Positions 53,472 through 63,081 are shown, counted from the first letter of the stretch. The stretch: DNA of 64,000 bases from an uncultured Eggerthella sp. (GCA_900553605.1 USDX01000006.1:33145-97144), one strand, 5' to 3'. Notes: a model not told the origin generated them from the letters alone. Made by a program: numbers and translations.

Positions 53472-54884
53472 TTGGAACGCAAGAACGCATGGGAAGGCTA
53501 CAGCGCCGACCAACTCGAAGAGCTCGACGGCTTGGCTTCCCGCTATATTGACTACATCTCCAATAACAAAACCGAGCGCCGTTGTTTTACGGCTGCCGTT
53601 AAGCAGGCAGAAGCTGCGGGCTACGAATCGCTTGATAATGTGGTTCGCGAGGGCCGCACGCTCGAAGCGGGCAGCAAGGTATGGGCTGGCGTGCATGGAA
53701 AGTCGCTCATTTTGGCTCACATCGGCACCGAGTCGCTTGAAGCGGGCCTGAATATCTTGGGCGCTCACATCGACAGCCCCCGTCTGGACTTGAAGCAGAA
53801 TCCGGTATACGAAAACAACGGATTCGCTTTCCTCGACACTCACTACTATGGTGGCATCAAGCACTACCAGTGGGTAACGCTGCCATTGGCGCTGCATGGT
53901 GTGGTGGCCAAGACTGACGGCACCGTGGTTGATGTGAATGTGGGTGACGACGCCGGCGACCCCGTATTTTGCGTAACCGATCTTCTGCCTCATTTGGGCA
54001 ACCAGCAAATGGCCAAGAAGGGCAGCGAAGTAGTTGAAGGCGAAAACCTCGATGTGCTTATCGGCAATCGTCCCCTGGTGGTTGAGCCCGCCGACGACGC
54101 CTCCGACGAGGAGAAGGCCGCCGCAAAGGACCCGGTAAAGGCTTTCGCCCTTAAGCTGCTGGAAGAAAAGTACGGCATTACGGAAGAAGACTTCCTTTCC
54201 GCCGAAATCGAGGTAGTGCCTGCAGGCCGCGCCCGCGAATTGGGCTTCGACCGCAGTATGGTTATCGGCTATGGCCAGGACGATCGCGTATGCGCTTACA
54301 CTTCGCTCGAGGCTCAGCTCGCTATCGAGACGCCGAAGAAAACCGCCGTTACCGTGCTGGTTGACAAGGAAGAAATCGGCAGCGTTGGCGCAACGGGCAT
54401 GGGCTCCCTGTTCTTCGAGAATACCATTGCAGAAATTGCCGCACTTACTGGATCGGAAAGCCCCTTGGTGCTGCGTCGCATTTTGGCTGCATCGCGCATG
54501 CTTTCCTCCGACGTGTCTGCCGGCTTTGATCCTGCGTATGCTTCGGTATTCGAAACGAAGAACGCTGCATATCTTGGCAAGGGCCTGGTGTTCAACAAGT
54601 ACACGGGAGCGCGCGGAAAAAGCGGCTCCAACGATGCGCGTGCCGAATACGTGGCGTATGTACGCCGCGTGATGGACGACGCCGAGGTTTCCTTCCAAAC
54701 TGCCGAGCTTGGTAAGGTCGATGCGGGCGGCGGCGGCACCATTGCCTACATTCCCGCAAAGTACGGCATGGACGTCATCGATTCCGGCGTTGCCGTGCTT
54801 TCGATGCATGCTCCGTGGGAAGTTACCTCCAAGGCCGACATCTTCGAGGCGTATCGTGGATACCGTGCCTTCCTCGAAGCCTAG
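53472..54884 (+). CDS. M18 family aminopeptidase
   Basis: A 470-residue zinc aminopeptidase of the M18 (aminopeptidase I) family, cytoplasmic. The metal motifs are LGAHIDSPRLDL, LVDKEEIGSVG and the late LSMHAPWEV histidine. TTG 53472 is preferred, with AAAGG 8 bases upstream; GTG 53463 is the longer alternative and would put the site too close. It likely cleaves amino acids from peptide N-termini during peptide catabolism; the presence of CstA, a peptide importer family, fits but does not prove a link. Confidence 0.9.
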   Translation: MERKNAWEGYSADQLEELDGLASRYIDYISNNKTERRCFTAAVKQAEAAGYESLDNVVREGRTLEAGSKVWAGVHGKSLILAHIGTESLEAGLNILGAHIDSPRLDLKQNPVYENNGFAFLDTHYYGGIKHYQWVTLPLALHGVVAKTDGTVVDVNVGDDAGDPVFCVTDLLPHLGNQQMAKKGSEVVEGENLDVLIGNRPLVVEPADDASDEEKAAAKDPVKAFALKLLEEKYGITEEDFLSAEIEVVPAGRARELGFDRSMVIGYGQDDRVCAYTSLEAQLAIETPKKTAVTVLVDKEEIGSVGATGMGSLFFENTIAEIAALTGSESPLVLRRILAASRMLSSDVSAGFDPAYASVFETKNAAYLGKGLVFNKYTGARGKSGSNDARAEYVAYVRRVMDDAEVSFQTAELGKVDAGGGGTIAYIPAKYGMDVIDSGVAVLSMHAPWEVTSKADIFEAYRGYRAFLEA

Positions 54885-55045
54885 AGCGGAAATGGGAAAC
54901 ATTCTCTTGCAGGGCGCTCTGGCACTGAATTGCGGGGTGTTTCCGACACTGAAGCGCGAGATTCCAAGGGGCTGAGTTTTCATCCGGTTGAAGCGCTCGA
55001 AAGCGAGCCATAAATCCTTTGATTTTCAGCATTTACGTGTGCACC

Positions 55046-55082
55046 AAGTGACAAAAAGGAGCCTCGCTCCTTTTTGTCACTT
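55046..55082 (+). terminator. Strong intrinsic terminator before guaB
   Basis: A perfect 17-bp stem (AAGTGACAAAAAGGAGC and complement) with a 3-base loop, followed by TTTT. It ends transcripts from the aminopeptidase gene about 160 bases upstream. Confidence 0.92.
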
Positions 55083-55100
55083 TTTTGTCGCGCACGTGTC

Positions 55101-55106
55101 TATAAT
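55101..55106 (+). promoter_or_regulatory. -10 element upstream of guaB
   Basis: A consensus TATAAT lies 18 bases after the preceding terminator and 90 bases before the guaB start. No -35 at normal spacing was recognised. Confidence 0.45.
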
Positions 55107-55196
55107 GAATTAACCTCGCGGAAACCCTCCGGGTACGAAAGGGAACCGGCAAGGAGCGGGGGATCGGAAAATGAGACTCAATTCAAGGAGCGCTAC

Positions 55197-56714
55197 ATGG
55201 CACATTATTTCGACGAACCCTCTCGTACTTTTAATGAGTACCTGCTTGTACCGGGTTACTCTTCTTCGGAGTGCATCCCCGAAAAGGTTGACCTTTCCAC
55301 TCCGCTTGTACGATACAAGAAGGGTGAAGAGCCTGCTCTGAAGCTTTCTATCCCCATGGTTTCTGCAATCATGCAGGCCGTTTCCGACGATGGTATGGCT
55401 GTAGCTTTGGCTCAGCAGGGCGGCGTTTCTTTCATCTACGGTTCCCAGTCCATCGAAGACCAGGCCGCAATGGTTCGCCGCGTAAAGGACCACAAGGCTG
55501 GTTTCGTGCGCAGCGATTCCAACCTCACCCCCAACGCAACGCTTCGCGATGTTGTTGCGCTGAAGGAAAAGAGCGGTCACACCACCATGCCCGTTACCGA
55601 AAACGGCCAGGGCCAGGGCAAGCTGCTGGGCATCGTTACCGGTCGCGATTATCGTCTTTCCCGCATGGACCTCGATACGCCCGTATCTGAGTTCATGACC
55701 CCTCGCGAAAAGCTCATCGTAGGCACCGCAAGCACCACGCTGAAGGAAGCCAACGACATTATTTGGGACAACAAGCTGAACTCGCTGCCCATCGTTGACG
55801 ACAACGATAACCTTATGTACATGGTGTTCCGTAAGGACTATGAGCAGCACAAGTCCAACCCGCACGAACTGCTCGACGCTCACAAGCGTTACATCGTTGG
55901 TGCTGGCATCAACACGCGCGATTTTGCAGAGCGTGTTCCTGCTCTGATTGAGGCTGGCGCAGACGTTCTGTGCATCGACTCTTCTGAAGGTTTCTCTGAG
56001 TGGCAGTCCCGCACCATCGCATGGATCCGCGCTCACTACGGCGATTCCGTAAAGGTTGGTGCTGGTAACGTAGTAGACACCGAGGGCTTCCGCTTCTTGG
56101 CTGAGGCCGGCGCTGACTTCATCAAGGTTGGCATCGGCGGCGGTTCCATCTGCATTACGCGTGAAACCAAGGGTATTGGCCGTGGCCAGGCAACCGCGCT
56201 TATCGAGGTTGCAAAGGCTCGTGACGAATACTTCCGCGAAACGGGCGTGTACGTTCCCGTTTGCTCCGACGGCGGTACGGTATACGACCATCACATCACC
56301 CTGGCACTTGCCATGGGCGCCGACTTCATCATGCTGGGCCGCTACTTCGCTCGTTTTGACGAGGCTCCCAACAACAAGGTTGTGGTAAATGGCCAGCACA
56401 TGAAGGAATACTGGGGCGAAGGTTCCAGCCGTGCACGCAACTGGCAGCGCTACGACCTGGGCGGCAACAAGAAGGGCATGACCTTCGAAGAGGGCGTAGA
56501 TTCCTACGTTCCCTACGCTGGTCCCTTGAAGGACAACGTGGATCTTACGCTTTCCAAGGTTCGTTCCACCATGTGCAACTGCGGCGCGCTCACCATTCCC
56601 GAGCTGCAGGACAAGGCAAAGCTCACGGTTATTAGCTCCACTTCCATCGTTGAGGGCGGCGCACATGACGTTCTGCTGAAGGACAAGACTCCTTTCGTTA
56701 GCAACACGCGCTAG
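55197..56714 (+). CDS. guaB: IMP dehydrogenase
   Basis: A 505-residue IMP dehydrogenase that oxidises IMP to XMP, the committing step to GMP. The barrel start (RTFNEYLLVPGYSSSE), two CBS domains (about 105-225), and the catalytic loop GGGSICITRETKGIG with C319 are present, as is the flap region (YWGEGSSRARNW). It is preceded by AAGGAG 6 bases from ATG 55197. It is a single-gene transcript bounded by terminators on both sides. Codon use is highly biased, suggesting strong expression. Confidence 0.95.
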   Translation: MAHYFDEPSRTFNEYLLVPGYSSSECIPEKVDLSTPLVRYKKGEEPALKLSIPMVSAIMQAVSDDGMAVALAQQGGVSFIYGSQSIEDQAAMVRRVKDHKAGFVRSDSNLTPNATLRDVVALKEKSGHTTMPVTENGQGQGKLLGIVTGRDYRLSRMDLDTPVSEFMTPREKLIVGTASTTLKEANDIIWDNKLNSLPIVDDNDNLMYMVFRKDYEQHKSNPHELLDAHKRYIVGAGINTRDFAERVPALIEAGADVLCIDSSEGFSEWQSRTIAWIRAHYGDSVKVGAGNVVDTEGFRFLAEAGADFIKVGIGGGSICITRETKGIGRGQATALIEVAKARDEYFRETGVYVPVCSDGGTVYDHHITLALAMGADFIMLGRYFARFDEAPNNKVVVNGQHMKEYWGEGSSRARNWQRYDLGGNKKGMTFEEGVDSYVPYAGPLKDNVDLTLSKVRSTMCNCGALTIPELQDKAKLTVISSTSIVEGGAHDVLLKDKTPFVSNTR

Positions 56715-56771
56715 AGTTTTAGGGCGCTGACGAAAACGTTTCGTCTGGCTTACCATTTACGGCTCTTCATA

Positions 56772-56810
56772 AAATCTCCCCGTTTCGCCCTGTGCGAATC
56801 GGGGAGATTT
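56772..56810 (+). terminator. Intrinsic terminator of guaB
   Basis: An 11-bp stem (AAATCTCCCCG and complement) enclosing a second small stem (TTCGC with GCGAA), followed by TTTTATA. Confidence 0.92.
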
Positions 56811-56913
56811 TTTATATATGAACTGGGATAACAGCGTTCACAGACAAAACGTGTTCCAATCCGAGAAAGTGGACGATTAGGTCAAAACTGACGGGTACGC
56901 TAAACTTCTTGTT

Positions 56914-58032
56914 ATGGCTACACGAGTACATAAAGCGCTTACCGCAGTCCCCGTTAGCTTGGCATTGGCTCTTTCTATGGCCCTGCCGGCAACTGGTGCT
57001 GTGCGTGAAGCACACGCAGACGAGCTTTCCGACGCCCAGGCAATGTTGTCCCAGGCTTCGGCTGAGCTTGATTCCCTTAATAAAGAATATGATGCCCTGC
57101 AGGCGCAGCTGAGTGGTCTTGATTCTCAAATCAGCGAAACCACCCAGAAGGTGCAGGACGCTCAGCAGAAGATGCTTGAGGGCCGCGAAACACTGTCCGA
57201 CAGCATTCTTTCCCAGTACAAGGGAGATGGCTCTCTTTCGCTGGTGAATATCGTCCTTTCCTCGGAAGATATCTCAGAGTTCACGAAGAACCTGACGTAC
57301 TACTCTTCCATTCAGGAAGACCAGGCGGAGAAGGTTGCCGAACAGGAACAGCTGCGCGATATCTTTTCTTCGGCTCTCAGCGAGCTCGACACCCAGCGCG
57401 ATGAGCAGCAGAAGCTGATCGACGAGGCTGAGCAGAAGAAGAGCCAGGCTGAAAAGGTAGTGTCTGACGCTTCCGCTAAGGTTTCTTCCATCAAGGAAGA
57501 GCAGGCTCAGGCCCAGCTGGCAGCCCTCCAAGCACAGGCAGCGGAAATGCAGAAGAAGGAAGAGGCCAAGCAGCAAGCTGCCTCGAATGCATCGCAGCCC
57601 AATTCCAATTGGAACACCAACACCGACCGCAACCAGTCGGCCAATACCAATTCCAATTCTTCCAGCAACAATTCCTCAAATTCCAATTCTGGCAGCGTAA
57701 GCGCTGGCTGGAGGACGGGTGCTGCTTCCGCTTATGGTGGCAGCAGCGACGCAAGCACCCCTAACCCAGGCACTACGGCAACGGGCGCGGTATGCAATGA
57801 TTCTTCCATGGGCGTTGCCGTTCCCATGTCTTGGCCGAATTACCGCTCGTACCTTGGGCGCGCTGTCGAAATCAAATATGGCGGTAAGACAGTAATCGCT
57901 ACCGTCAACGACTGCGGTAACATGGGTGGCGGTTCGCGCGCGCTCGACCTGCAGCCGGGTGTATTCAAAGCTTTCGGGTTCAGTACCTGCCAAGCCTGGG
58001 GCGTCCGCACCGTAAGCTACCGCTTCCTGTAA
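56914..58032 (+). CDS. Secreted coiled-coil protein with RlpA/3D-like domain
   Basis: A 372-residue exported protein. The signal peptide ends after residue 30 (VREAHADE). Residues about 35-225 form a long coiled coil, as in CwlO-type hydrolases. An Asn/Ser-rich linker (about 225-265) leads to a C-terminal double-psi barrel like RlpA/3D domains (ASAYGGSSDAS, TVNDCGNMGGGSRALDLQPGVFKAFG). The aspartates DCG and ALDL fit lytic transglycosylase-type sites. ATG 56914 has no ribosome site but is 8 bases after TAAACT (56901-56906), which suggests a leaderless mRNA. Role inferred: peptidoglycan remodelling. Confidence 0.85.
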   Translation: MATRVHKALTAVPVSLALALSMALPATGAVREAHADELSDAQAMLSQASAELDSLNKEYDALQAQLSGLDSQISETTQKVQDAQQKMLEGRETLSDSILSQYKGDGSLSLVNIVLSSEDISEFTKNLTYYSSIQEDQAEKVAEQEQLRDIFSSALSELDTQRDEQQKLIDEAEQKKSQAEKVVSDASAKVSSIKEEQAQAQLAALQAQAAEMQKKEEAKQQAASNASQPNSNWNTNTDRNQSANTNSNSSSNNSSNSNSGSVSAGWRTGAASAYGGSSDASTPNPGTTATGAVCNDSSMGVAVPMSWPNYRSYLGRAVEIKYGGKTVIATVNDCGNMGGGSRALDLQPGVFKAFGFSTCQAWGVRTVSYRFL

Positions 58033-58260
58033 GTGGGAATATAGGGACAGGTCCCATTTTCCCACTTACGCCATAAAGCAAAAACAGGGCCTCGTTTGCG
58101 AATTCCGTCGCAGACGAGGCCCTTTTCGTTGGGAATATAGGGACAGGTACCAGATTCCCACTTGCGTCATGGCGGTTGATGTCGAGCCTTACGCGCATTT
58201 TTCATTGCAAAGGGGATTTGATCTGCAAAGTGGGAATCTGGTATCTGTCCCTATATTCCC
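58031..58260. repeat. Cluster of three REP-like arms around a terminator
   Basis: Arms lie at 58031-58068 (self-complementary, AAGTGGGAA with TTCCCACTT), 58130-58163 and, inverted, 58228-58260. The last two form a near-perfect inverted pair differing at one base of the GGTACC core. A terminator hairpin sits between the first and second arms, as at 37.0 kb. The cluster fills the gap between the RlpA-like gene and leuS. Confidence 0.85.
58087..58122 (+). terminator. Terminator inside the REP-like cluster
   Basis: A stem GGGCCTCGT with ACGAGGCCC, extended by TGCG/CGCA, followed by TTTTCGTT. It should end the transcript of the RlpA-like gene. Confidence 0.85.
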
Positions 58261-58411
58261 GCAACCGCTTAGGGGAAATTGTGCGTGGAAACACAGGCGC
58301 AACGCCAACACGATATAATGTCAAACCGTATGTATATTCAGCGCTCGAAGGTTCGTCTGTTTGGGCCAACGGGCTCTGCGCGCATGAAGTATCGGAAAAG
58401 GATTTTGCCTC

Positions 58412-60970
58412 ATGAAAGAATACAATCCTCACGAGATTGAACCTCGTTGGCAAAAGGTGTGGGCTGAAACGGGCGCACATAAGGCAACGGAGGATACCAG
58501 CAAGCCGAAGCGCTATGTGCTCGAGATGTTCCCGTACCCTTCGGGCGACATTCACATGGGCCACGTTCGCAATTACACCATCGGTGACGTAACGGCCCGC
58601 TATTACGCTATGCGCGGTTACGACGTGCTGCATCCAATGGGTTGGGACGCGTTTGGCCTGCCTGCAGAAAACGCCGCCATCAAGCACAATTCCCATCCCG
58701 CTAAGTGGACGTATGCCAACATCGAAACGCAGAAGGCTAGCTTCAAGCGCATGGGCTTTTCCTATGACTGGGATCGCACCGTTGTTGCTTGCGACCCTGA
58801 GTACTATCGCTGGGGTCAGTGGATCTTCCTGCAGATGTACAAGCGCGGTTTGGTGGAGCGTCGCAACAGCCCTGTTAACTGGTGCCCCAACTGCAAAACG
58901 GTTTTGGCAAACGAGCAGGTAACCGAAGGCGAATGCTGGCGCTGCCATGGCGCTGTTGAAAAGCGCGATCTTACCCAGTGGTACTACAAGATCACCGATT
59001 ACGCCCAGGAATTGCTGGACGATCTTGACCAGCTGGAAGGCTGGCCTGAGCCTGTTAAGCAGATGCAGGCAAACTGGATCGGTCGCTCCGAAGGTGCCGA
59101 AGTTGATTTTGAGCTGATTCCCGCCGAGGGCAAGGACGACGGCCAGACCATCACGGTATTCACCACGCGCCCCGACACCCTGTTCGGCTGCAGCTTCTTC
59201 TTGCTGGCTCCCGAAAGTCCGCTGGTGCACGACCTGGTATGCGGCACTGAATATGAAGCCGAGGTTATGGCCTTGGTTGAGGGTGCTGCCAAGGTAAGTG
59301 CCGTGGAGCGCGCCCAGGGCGACCGTGAAAAGCATGGTGCCTTCACTGGCCGCTACGTTATCAATCCTGTTAACGGCGAAAAGGTTCCTGTATGGGTTGC
59401 CGACTACATCGTTGCCGATTACGGCACCGGTGCTGTAATGGCTGTTCCCTGCGGCGATCAGCGTGACTTCGAGTTTGCTCGCAAGTACGACCTGCCTATC
59501 ATCCCCATTATCTTGGGCGAAGAAGACCCGCTGTATCCCGAGCTCAACGGCGTGCAGGAGCGCAAGGTTACCACCGTCGATTGGGAAAAGTCCTACGAGG
59601 CTGAAGGCGTGTTGGTTCAGTCCGGCAAGTACACCGGTATGGTGGGCGGCAAGCATTCTCCTGCTGTCGACGCCATCATCGGCGACCTGGAAGCTCAGGG
59701 CAAGGGCAAGAAGTCGGTTCAGTTCCGTTTGCGCGACTGGCTCATTTCCCGTCAGCGCTATTGGGGCAATCCTATCCCGATTGTTTACTGCGACGACTGC
59801 GGCATCGTGCCCGTTCCCGAGGATCAGCTGCCCGTTACGCTGCCCAAGGACATCGATTTGGCCGCTGGGGAAACGCTTGCAACGCATGAGCAGTTCGCTC
59901 AGTGCACCTGCCCGAAGTGCGGTAAGCCCGCGCGTCGTGAAACCGACACCATGGACACTTTTACGTGCTCTAGCTGGTATTACATGCGTTATACCGATCC
60001 GCACAACACCGAGCTGCCTTTCTCTTCCGGCCGCGTAAACCGCTGGATGCCGGTCGACCAGTATATTGGTGGTATCGAGCACGCCATTTTGCATCTGCTG
60101 TACAGCCGCTTCTTCACGAAGGTGCTGCGCGACATGGGCATGCTCGACTTTGACGAGCCTTTCACGAACTTGCTGTGCCAGGGCATGGTGCTCGACGAAA
60201 ACGGCGAGGTAATGTCTAAGTCGAAGGGCAACGTTATCAGCCCCGAAGACATGATTGCCGGATACGGCGCCGACGCAGTACGTGCTTACATCTTGTTCAT
60301 GGCTCCGCCTGATAAGGAATTGCAGTGGAATGAAGACGGCCTGGCGGGCATGTACAAGTTCCTGAATCGTGCTTGGCGCATGGTGAACGATCTTGCAGGG
60401 AAGGCCGGGGAGGAAACTTCCTTCCAGGCTGGCGCAAAGGCGGAAGAGGCAAAGAAGGCCCATGATGAACTTCTTCGCGAACGCCATCGCGTGGTTGGCA
60501 AGGTTATCGACGACTTCGCTCGCAACAATTTCAACACGGCTATTGCAGCCATTATGGAATTGGTAAACGCTACGGGCGATTACCTGCGTAAGAACTCCGC
60601 CGAGGATCGCGCTGCCAATGCCGAGCTCGCTGCTTTCGACAAGGAAGTTGCCGAGGTTATCGTGAAGCTGCTGGCTCCGATGGCTCCCCATTGGGCCGAA
60701 GAGCTGTGGCAGGATGTTTTGGGCAACGAAACTTCCGTGCACAAGGAAGCTTGGCCCGAGTTCGACCCGAATGCCGCTAAGGCTTCCGAGGTTGAGCTGG
60801 CAGTGCAGGTTAACGGCAAGGTGAAGGCCAAGATCACCGTTGCTGCTGATGCTGCGGAAGATGCCATTCGCGAAACGGCTTTGGAGGCCATCGCCGATGC
60901 GACCGCGGGCAAGGATATTAAGAAAGTCATTGTTATCCCGGGCCGTTTGGTCAATGTGGTAGCTAAATAG
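58412..60970 (+). CDS. leuS: Leucyl-tRNA synthetase
   Basis: An 852-residue class I synthetase that charges tRNA-Leu. The HIGH-type motif is H48-MGH within DIHMGHVRNY, and the KMSKS-type motif is M601-SKSK. A CPI/editing domain with TTRPDTLFG and the DYIVADYGTGAVMAVP segment is complete, so editing should work. The Cys residues CPNCKT...CWRCH and CPKCG form zinc sites. ATG 58412 has GGAAAAGGA upstream. Single-gene transcript with a terminator at 60988-61020. Confidence 0.97.
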   Translation: MKEYNPHEIEPRWQKVWAETGAHKATEDTSKPKRYVLEMFPYPSGDIHMGHVRNYTIGDVTARYYAMRGYDVLHPMGWDAFGLPAENAAIKHNSHPAKWTYANIETQKASFKRMGFSYDWDRTVVACDPEYYRWGQWIFLQMYKRGLVERRNSPVNWCPNCKTVLANEQVTEGECWRCHGAVEKRDLTQWYYKITDYAQELLDDLDQLEGWPEPVKQMQANWIGRSEGAEVDFELIPAEGKDDGQTITVFTTRPDTLFGCSFFLLAPESPLVHDLVCGTEYEAEVMALVEGAAKVSAVERAQGDREKHGAFTGRYVINPVNGEKVPVWVADYIVADYGTGAVMAVPCGDQRDFEFARKYDLPIIPIILGEEDPLYPELNGVQERKVTTVDWEKSYEAEGVLVQSGKYTGMVGGKHSPAVDAIIGDLEAQGKGKKSVQFRLRDWLISRQRYWGNPIPIVYCDDCGIVPVPEDQLPVTLPKDIDLAAGETLATHEQFAQCTCPKCGKPARRETDTMDTFTCSSWYYMRYTDPHNTELPFSSGRVNRWMPVDQYIGGIEHAILHLLYSRFFTKVLRDMGMLDFDEPFTNLLCQGMVLDENGEVMSKSKGNVISPEDMIAGYGADAVRAYILFMAPPDKELQWNEDGLAGMYKFLNRAWRMVNDLAGKAGEETSFQAGAKAEEAKKAHDELLRERHRVVGKVIDDFARNNFNTAIAAIMELVNATGDYLRKNSAEDRAANAELAAFDKEVAEVIVKLLAPMAPHWAEELWQDVLGNETSVHKEAWPEFDPNAAKASEVELAVQVNGKVKAKITVAADAAEDAIRETALEAIADATAGKDIKKVIVIPGRLVNVVAK

Positions 60971-60987
60971 CCAGAATGTGCTTTTGG

Positions 60988-61020
60988 AAGGACCCGATCT
61001 GCTAAGCAGGTCGGGTCCTT
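60988..61020 (+). terminator. Intrinsic terminator of leuS
   Basis: A stem AAGGACCCGATCTGC with GCAGGTCGGGTCCTT (one T-G wobble pair) and a 3-base loop, followed by TGTTTT. Confidence 0.92.
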
Positions 61021-61395
61021 TGTTTTATAGCGCATGCTGTTTTTGCTCGGTGCGCCAAGCGGGTGCGGACGAAGGCCCTAGATGAAGGTCCCGGGCGCAG
61101 CCATGGTAAGAAACGAACATTCTGCGCTCTTGCGCAGCCAAGGGAGCCTTTCTGATGGTATTCCGCCAGAAAGGCTCCCTTGTTCTGCCTGAGGATCCAT
61201 AACGTGTCGGCCTTGCCATTCTCGTGCTCCGTTCCTTTTGCCTGGGGTTCTTGGCTGCATCGGCAAGAGCACGGTTCAGCCTATCTCGCTCTTTCGCGCG
61301 GCGAGGGGGCGGAGGGGTAGGGACTGTACGAACAAAACACGCGGACAACGTGGAGGTTCCGAAACTCTTACGTGCGTTTGCTATGATCGATGCCT
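61021..61395. other. Gene-free interval after leuS
   Basis: About 375 bases without a credible gene. A second perfect 15-bp hairpin, AAGGGAGCCTTTCTG with its complement (61140-61181, 12-base loop), lies here without a good T-run. The hexamer TATGAT at 61382-61387 is a candidate -10 for the next gene. Confidence 0.55.
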
Positions 61396-62106
61396 ATGGG
61401 AACTAAACGTAAAAAAGGATGCCTCCGCCGCTTAATCGAAGCCGTTATCGGCTTCGTGCTGTTTGTTGCACTTGTAGTGGTGGGTGTTCCTCTGGGGGTC
61501 AATGCTTGGGTTTGTGCAAGCACGCGCCCTGCCTTTGAATCTCAAGCTCAGGCAGCCGCTACTGCGGATGCCTTCGAAGCCGATGCCATTGTGGTGTTGG
61601 GCGCTGGCATCAACTGGGACGGCAGCCCCTCGGCCGTTCTGAAAGACCGCCTTGATGTGGCTGACAACCTATACAATGCTGGGGTTGCTCCGAAGATCAT
61701 CATGAGCGGCGACAACAGCGATTCTTCGTACAACGAGGTCATGGCTATGGCGAAGTACGCAAAGGCCAACGGCATTCCTGCCGAAGATATCTTCTGCGAT
61801 CATGCGGGTCTTTCCACATACGACAGCATGTACCGCTTGAAGAATGTGTTCAACGTGCAGCGCTGCGTCATCGTCACGCAGGAGTACCATTTGTATCGTG
61901 CTGTGTACGATGCGCGCGGTTTCGGAATCGACGCACGTGGTGTTGCAAGCGATCTGAGCGACTACTCCAATAAGGATTCCTACGAGCAACGGGAATTCTT
62001 TGCGCGCATCAAAGACTTCTTCGGCATCATCACCAAGATGGAGCCGCAAACGAAAAGCGAGCCGGTTTCCCTCAATCAATCGGGGACCGTTACCCAATGG
62101 TGGTAG
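61396..62106 (+). CDS. YdcF/SanA-like membrane protein (DUF218)
   Basis: A 236-residue protein with a basic N-terminus, one membrane helix (about 15-38) and a DUF218 domain outside. The domain contains DAIVVLGAG, the SGDNSDSSYNEVMAM segment and VIVTQEYHLYRA. Relatives such as SanA and ElyC affect envelope integrity; the biochemical role is not settled. ATG 61396 is preferred to 61390, since TATGAT ends 8 bases upstream and no ribosome site is present, which suggests a leaderless mRNA. The 2-hydroxyacid dehydrogenase follows after 12 bases. Confidence 0.82.
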   Translation: MGTKRKKGCLRRLIEAVIGFVLFVALVVVGVPLGVNAWVCASTRPAFESQAQAAATADAFEADAIVVLGAGINWDGSPSAVLKDRLDVADNLYNAGVAPKIIMSGDNSDSSYNEVMAMAKYAKANGIPAEDIFCDHAGLSTYDSMYRLKNVFNVQRCVIVTQEYHLYRAVYDARGFGIDARGVASDLSDYSNKDSYEQREFFARIKDFFGIITKMEPQTKSEPVSLNQSGTVTQWW

Positions 62107-62118
62107 AAAGGGGCAGCA

Positions 62119-63081
62119 ATGCCGAAAATCGTTATTGTTGACACCGACTTCGAAAACAATGATTTCGAAGTGCGTATGGCGAAGGACGCAAGCGTTGACA
62201 TTGCCCTGTTCAACGAGCGCGAACCCGAAGCCATTATTCGCAATGCCTCCGATGCCGACGGCGTGGTTACTTCCTATGGCGAGTTCTCTCCCGAGGTGTT
62301 TGAGGCGCTTCCGAATTTGCGCGTGGTAAGCCGAACGGGCATTGGGTACGACAGCATCGACGTGCCTGCGGCAACGAAGAACGGTACTGCTGTCTGCGTA
62401 GTGCCTGGTTACGGTACTGAAGTGGTTTCCGACCACGCTATTACGCTGGCGCTTTGTGTGCTGCGTCGCTTGAACGAAACCGATGCGGATATGCGCGCCG
62501 GTATTTGGGACTATACGCGCCATCGTCCTTATGGCCAGGTGTTCGGCCGCGTGTTCGGCGTGGTGGGTATGGGCGAAATCGGCCGCGCTACCGCCCGTAA
62601 GGCTTCTGGACTGGGTTTTAAGGTGGTGTGCTGTTCGCGTTCCCTTACGCCAGGTCGCCGCACGCCCGAAGGCTACGACATCCTGGAGTACGAAGAGCTG
62701 CTGAAGTGTGCCGATGTGGTCAGCTTCCATACGGCTCTCACTCCTGACACCCATCATCTGCTTGATGCACGCCGCATATCGCTTATGAAGGATAGCGCGG
62801 TGGTGGTGAACACTTCGCGCGGTGCGGTTGTCGATACCCTTGCCTTGGCCGAAGCGCTTGAGGAGGGCAAGCTGTGGGGTGCGGGCGTCGATGTGTTCGA
62901 AGGAGAGCCGGTCGATCCGGGTCATCCGCTGATGAGGGCCCCTCATACGGTGCTCAGCCCGCATGTGGCGTATTGGTCTGAGGAATCGGGCATCGAACTG
63001 CGCACGCGCGCCATGCAGGCTGCTATCGATGTGGTTACGGGTGTGCGCCCGAAGGACTGCCTGAATCCTGAGGTCTTGTAA
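62119..63081 (+). CDS. D-isomer-specific 2-hydroxyacid dehydrogenase
   Basis: A 320-residue NAD-dependent enzyme of the SerA/D-2-hydroxyacid dehydrogenase family. The nucleotide motif is GVVGMGEIGRA; the substrate arginine lies in NTSRGAVVD, a glutamate in FEGEPVDPGHP, and the catalytic histidine in SPHVAYWSEES. The WSEES at the histidine is typical of the C-terminal-binding-protein and phosphoglycerate dehydrogenase-like subgroups. There is no ACT domain, so it is probably not the main serine pathway enzyme. ATG 62119 has GAAAGGGG upstream. Substrate unknown. Confidence 0.88.
   Translation: MPKIVIVDTDFENNDFEVRMAKDASVDIALFNEREPEAIIRNASDADGVVTSYGEFSPEVFEALPNLRVVSRTGIGYDSIDVPAATKNGTAVCVVPGYGTEVVSDHAITLALCVLRRLNETDADMRAGIWDYTRHRPYGQVFGRVFGVVGMGEIGRATARKASGLGFKVVCCSRSLTPGRRTPEGYDILEYEELLKCADVVSFHTALTPDTHHLLDARRISLMKDSAVVVNTSRGAVVDTLALAEALEEGKLWGAGVDVFEGEPVDPGHPLMRAPHTVLSPHVAYWSEESGIELRTRAMQAAIDVVTGVRPKDCLNPEVL

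Noticed and set aside
55110..56756. 548-residue open frame opposite guaB
   Set aside because: Shadow of strong codon bias in guaB; no ribosome site or known motif.
58202..60742. 846-residue open frame opposite leuS
   Set aside because: It is antisense to an intact leucyl-tRNA synthetase gene with all motifs, and its translation matches no recognisable protein.
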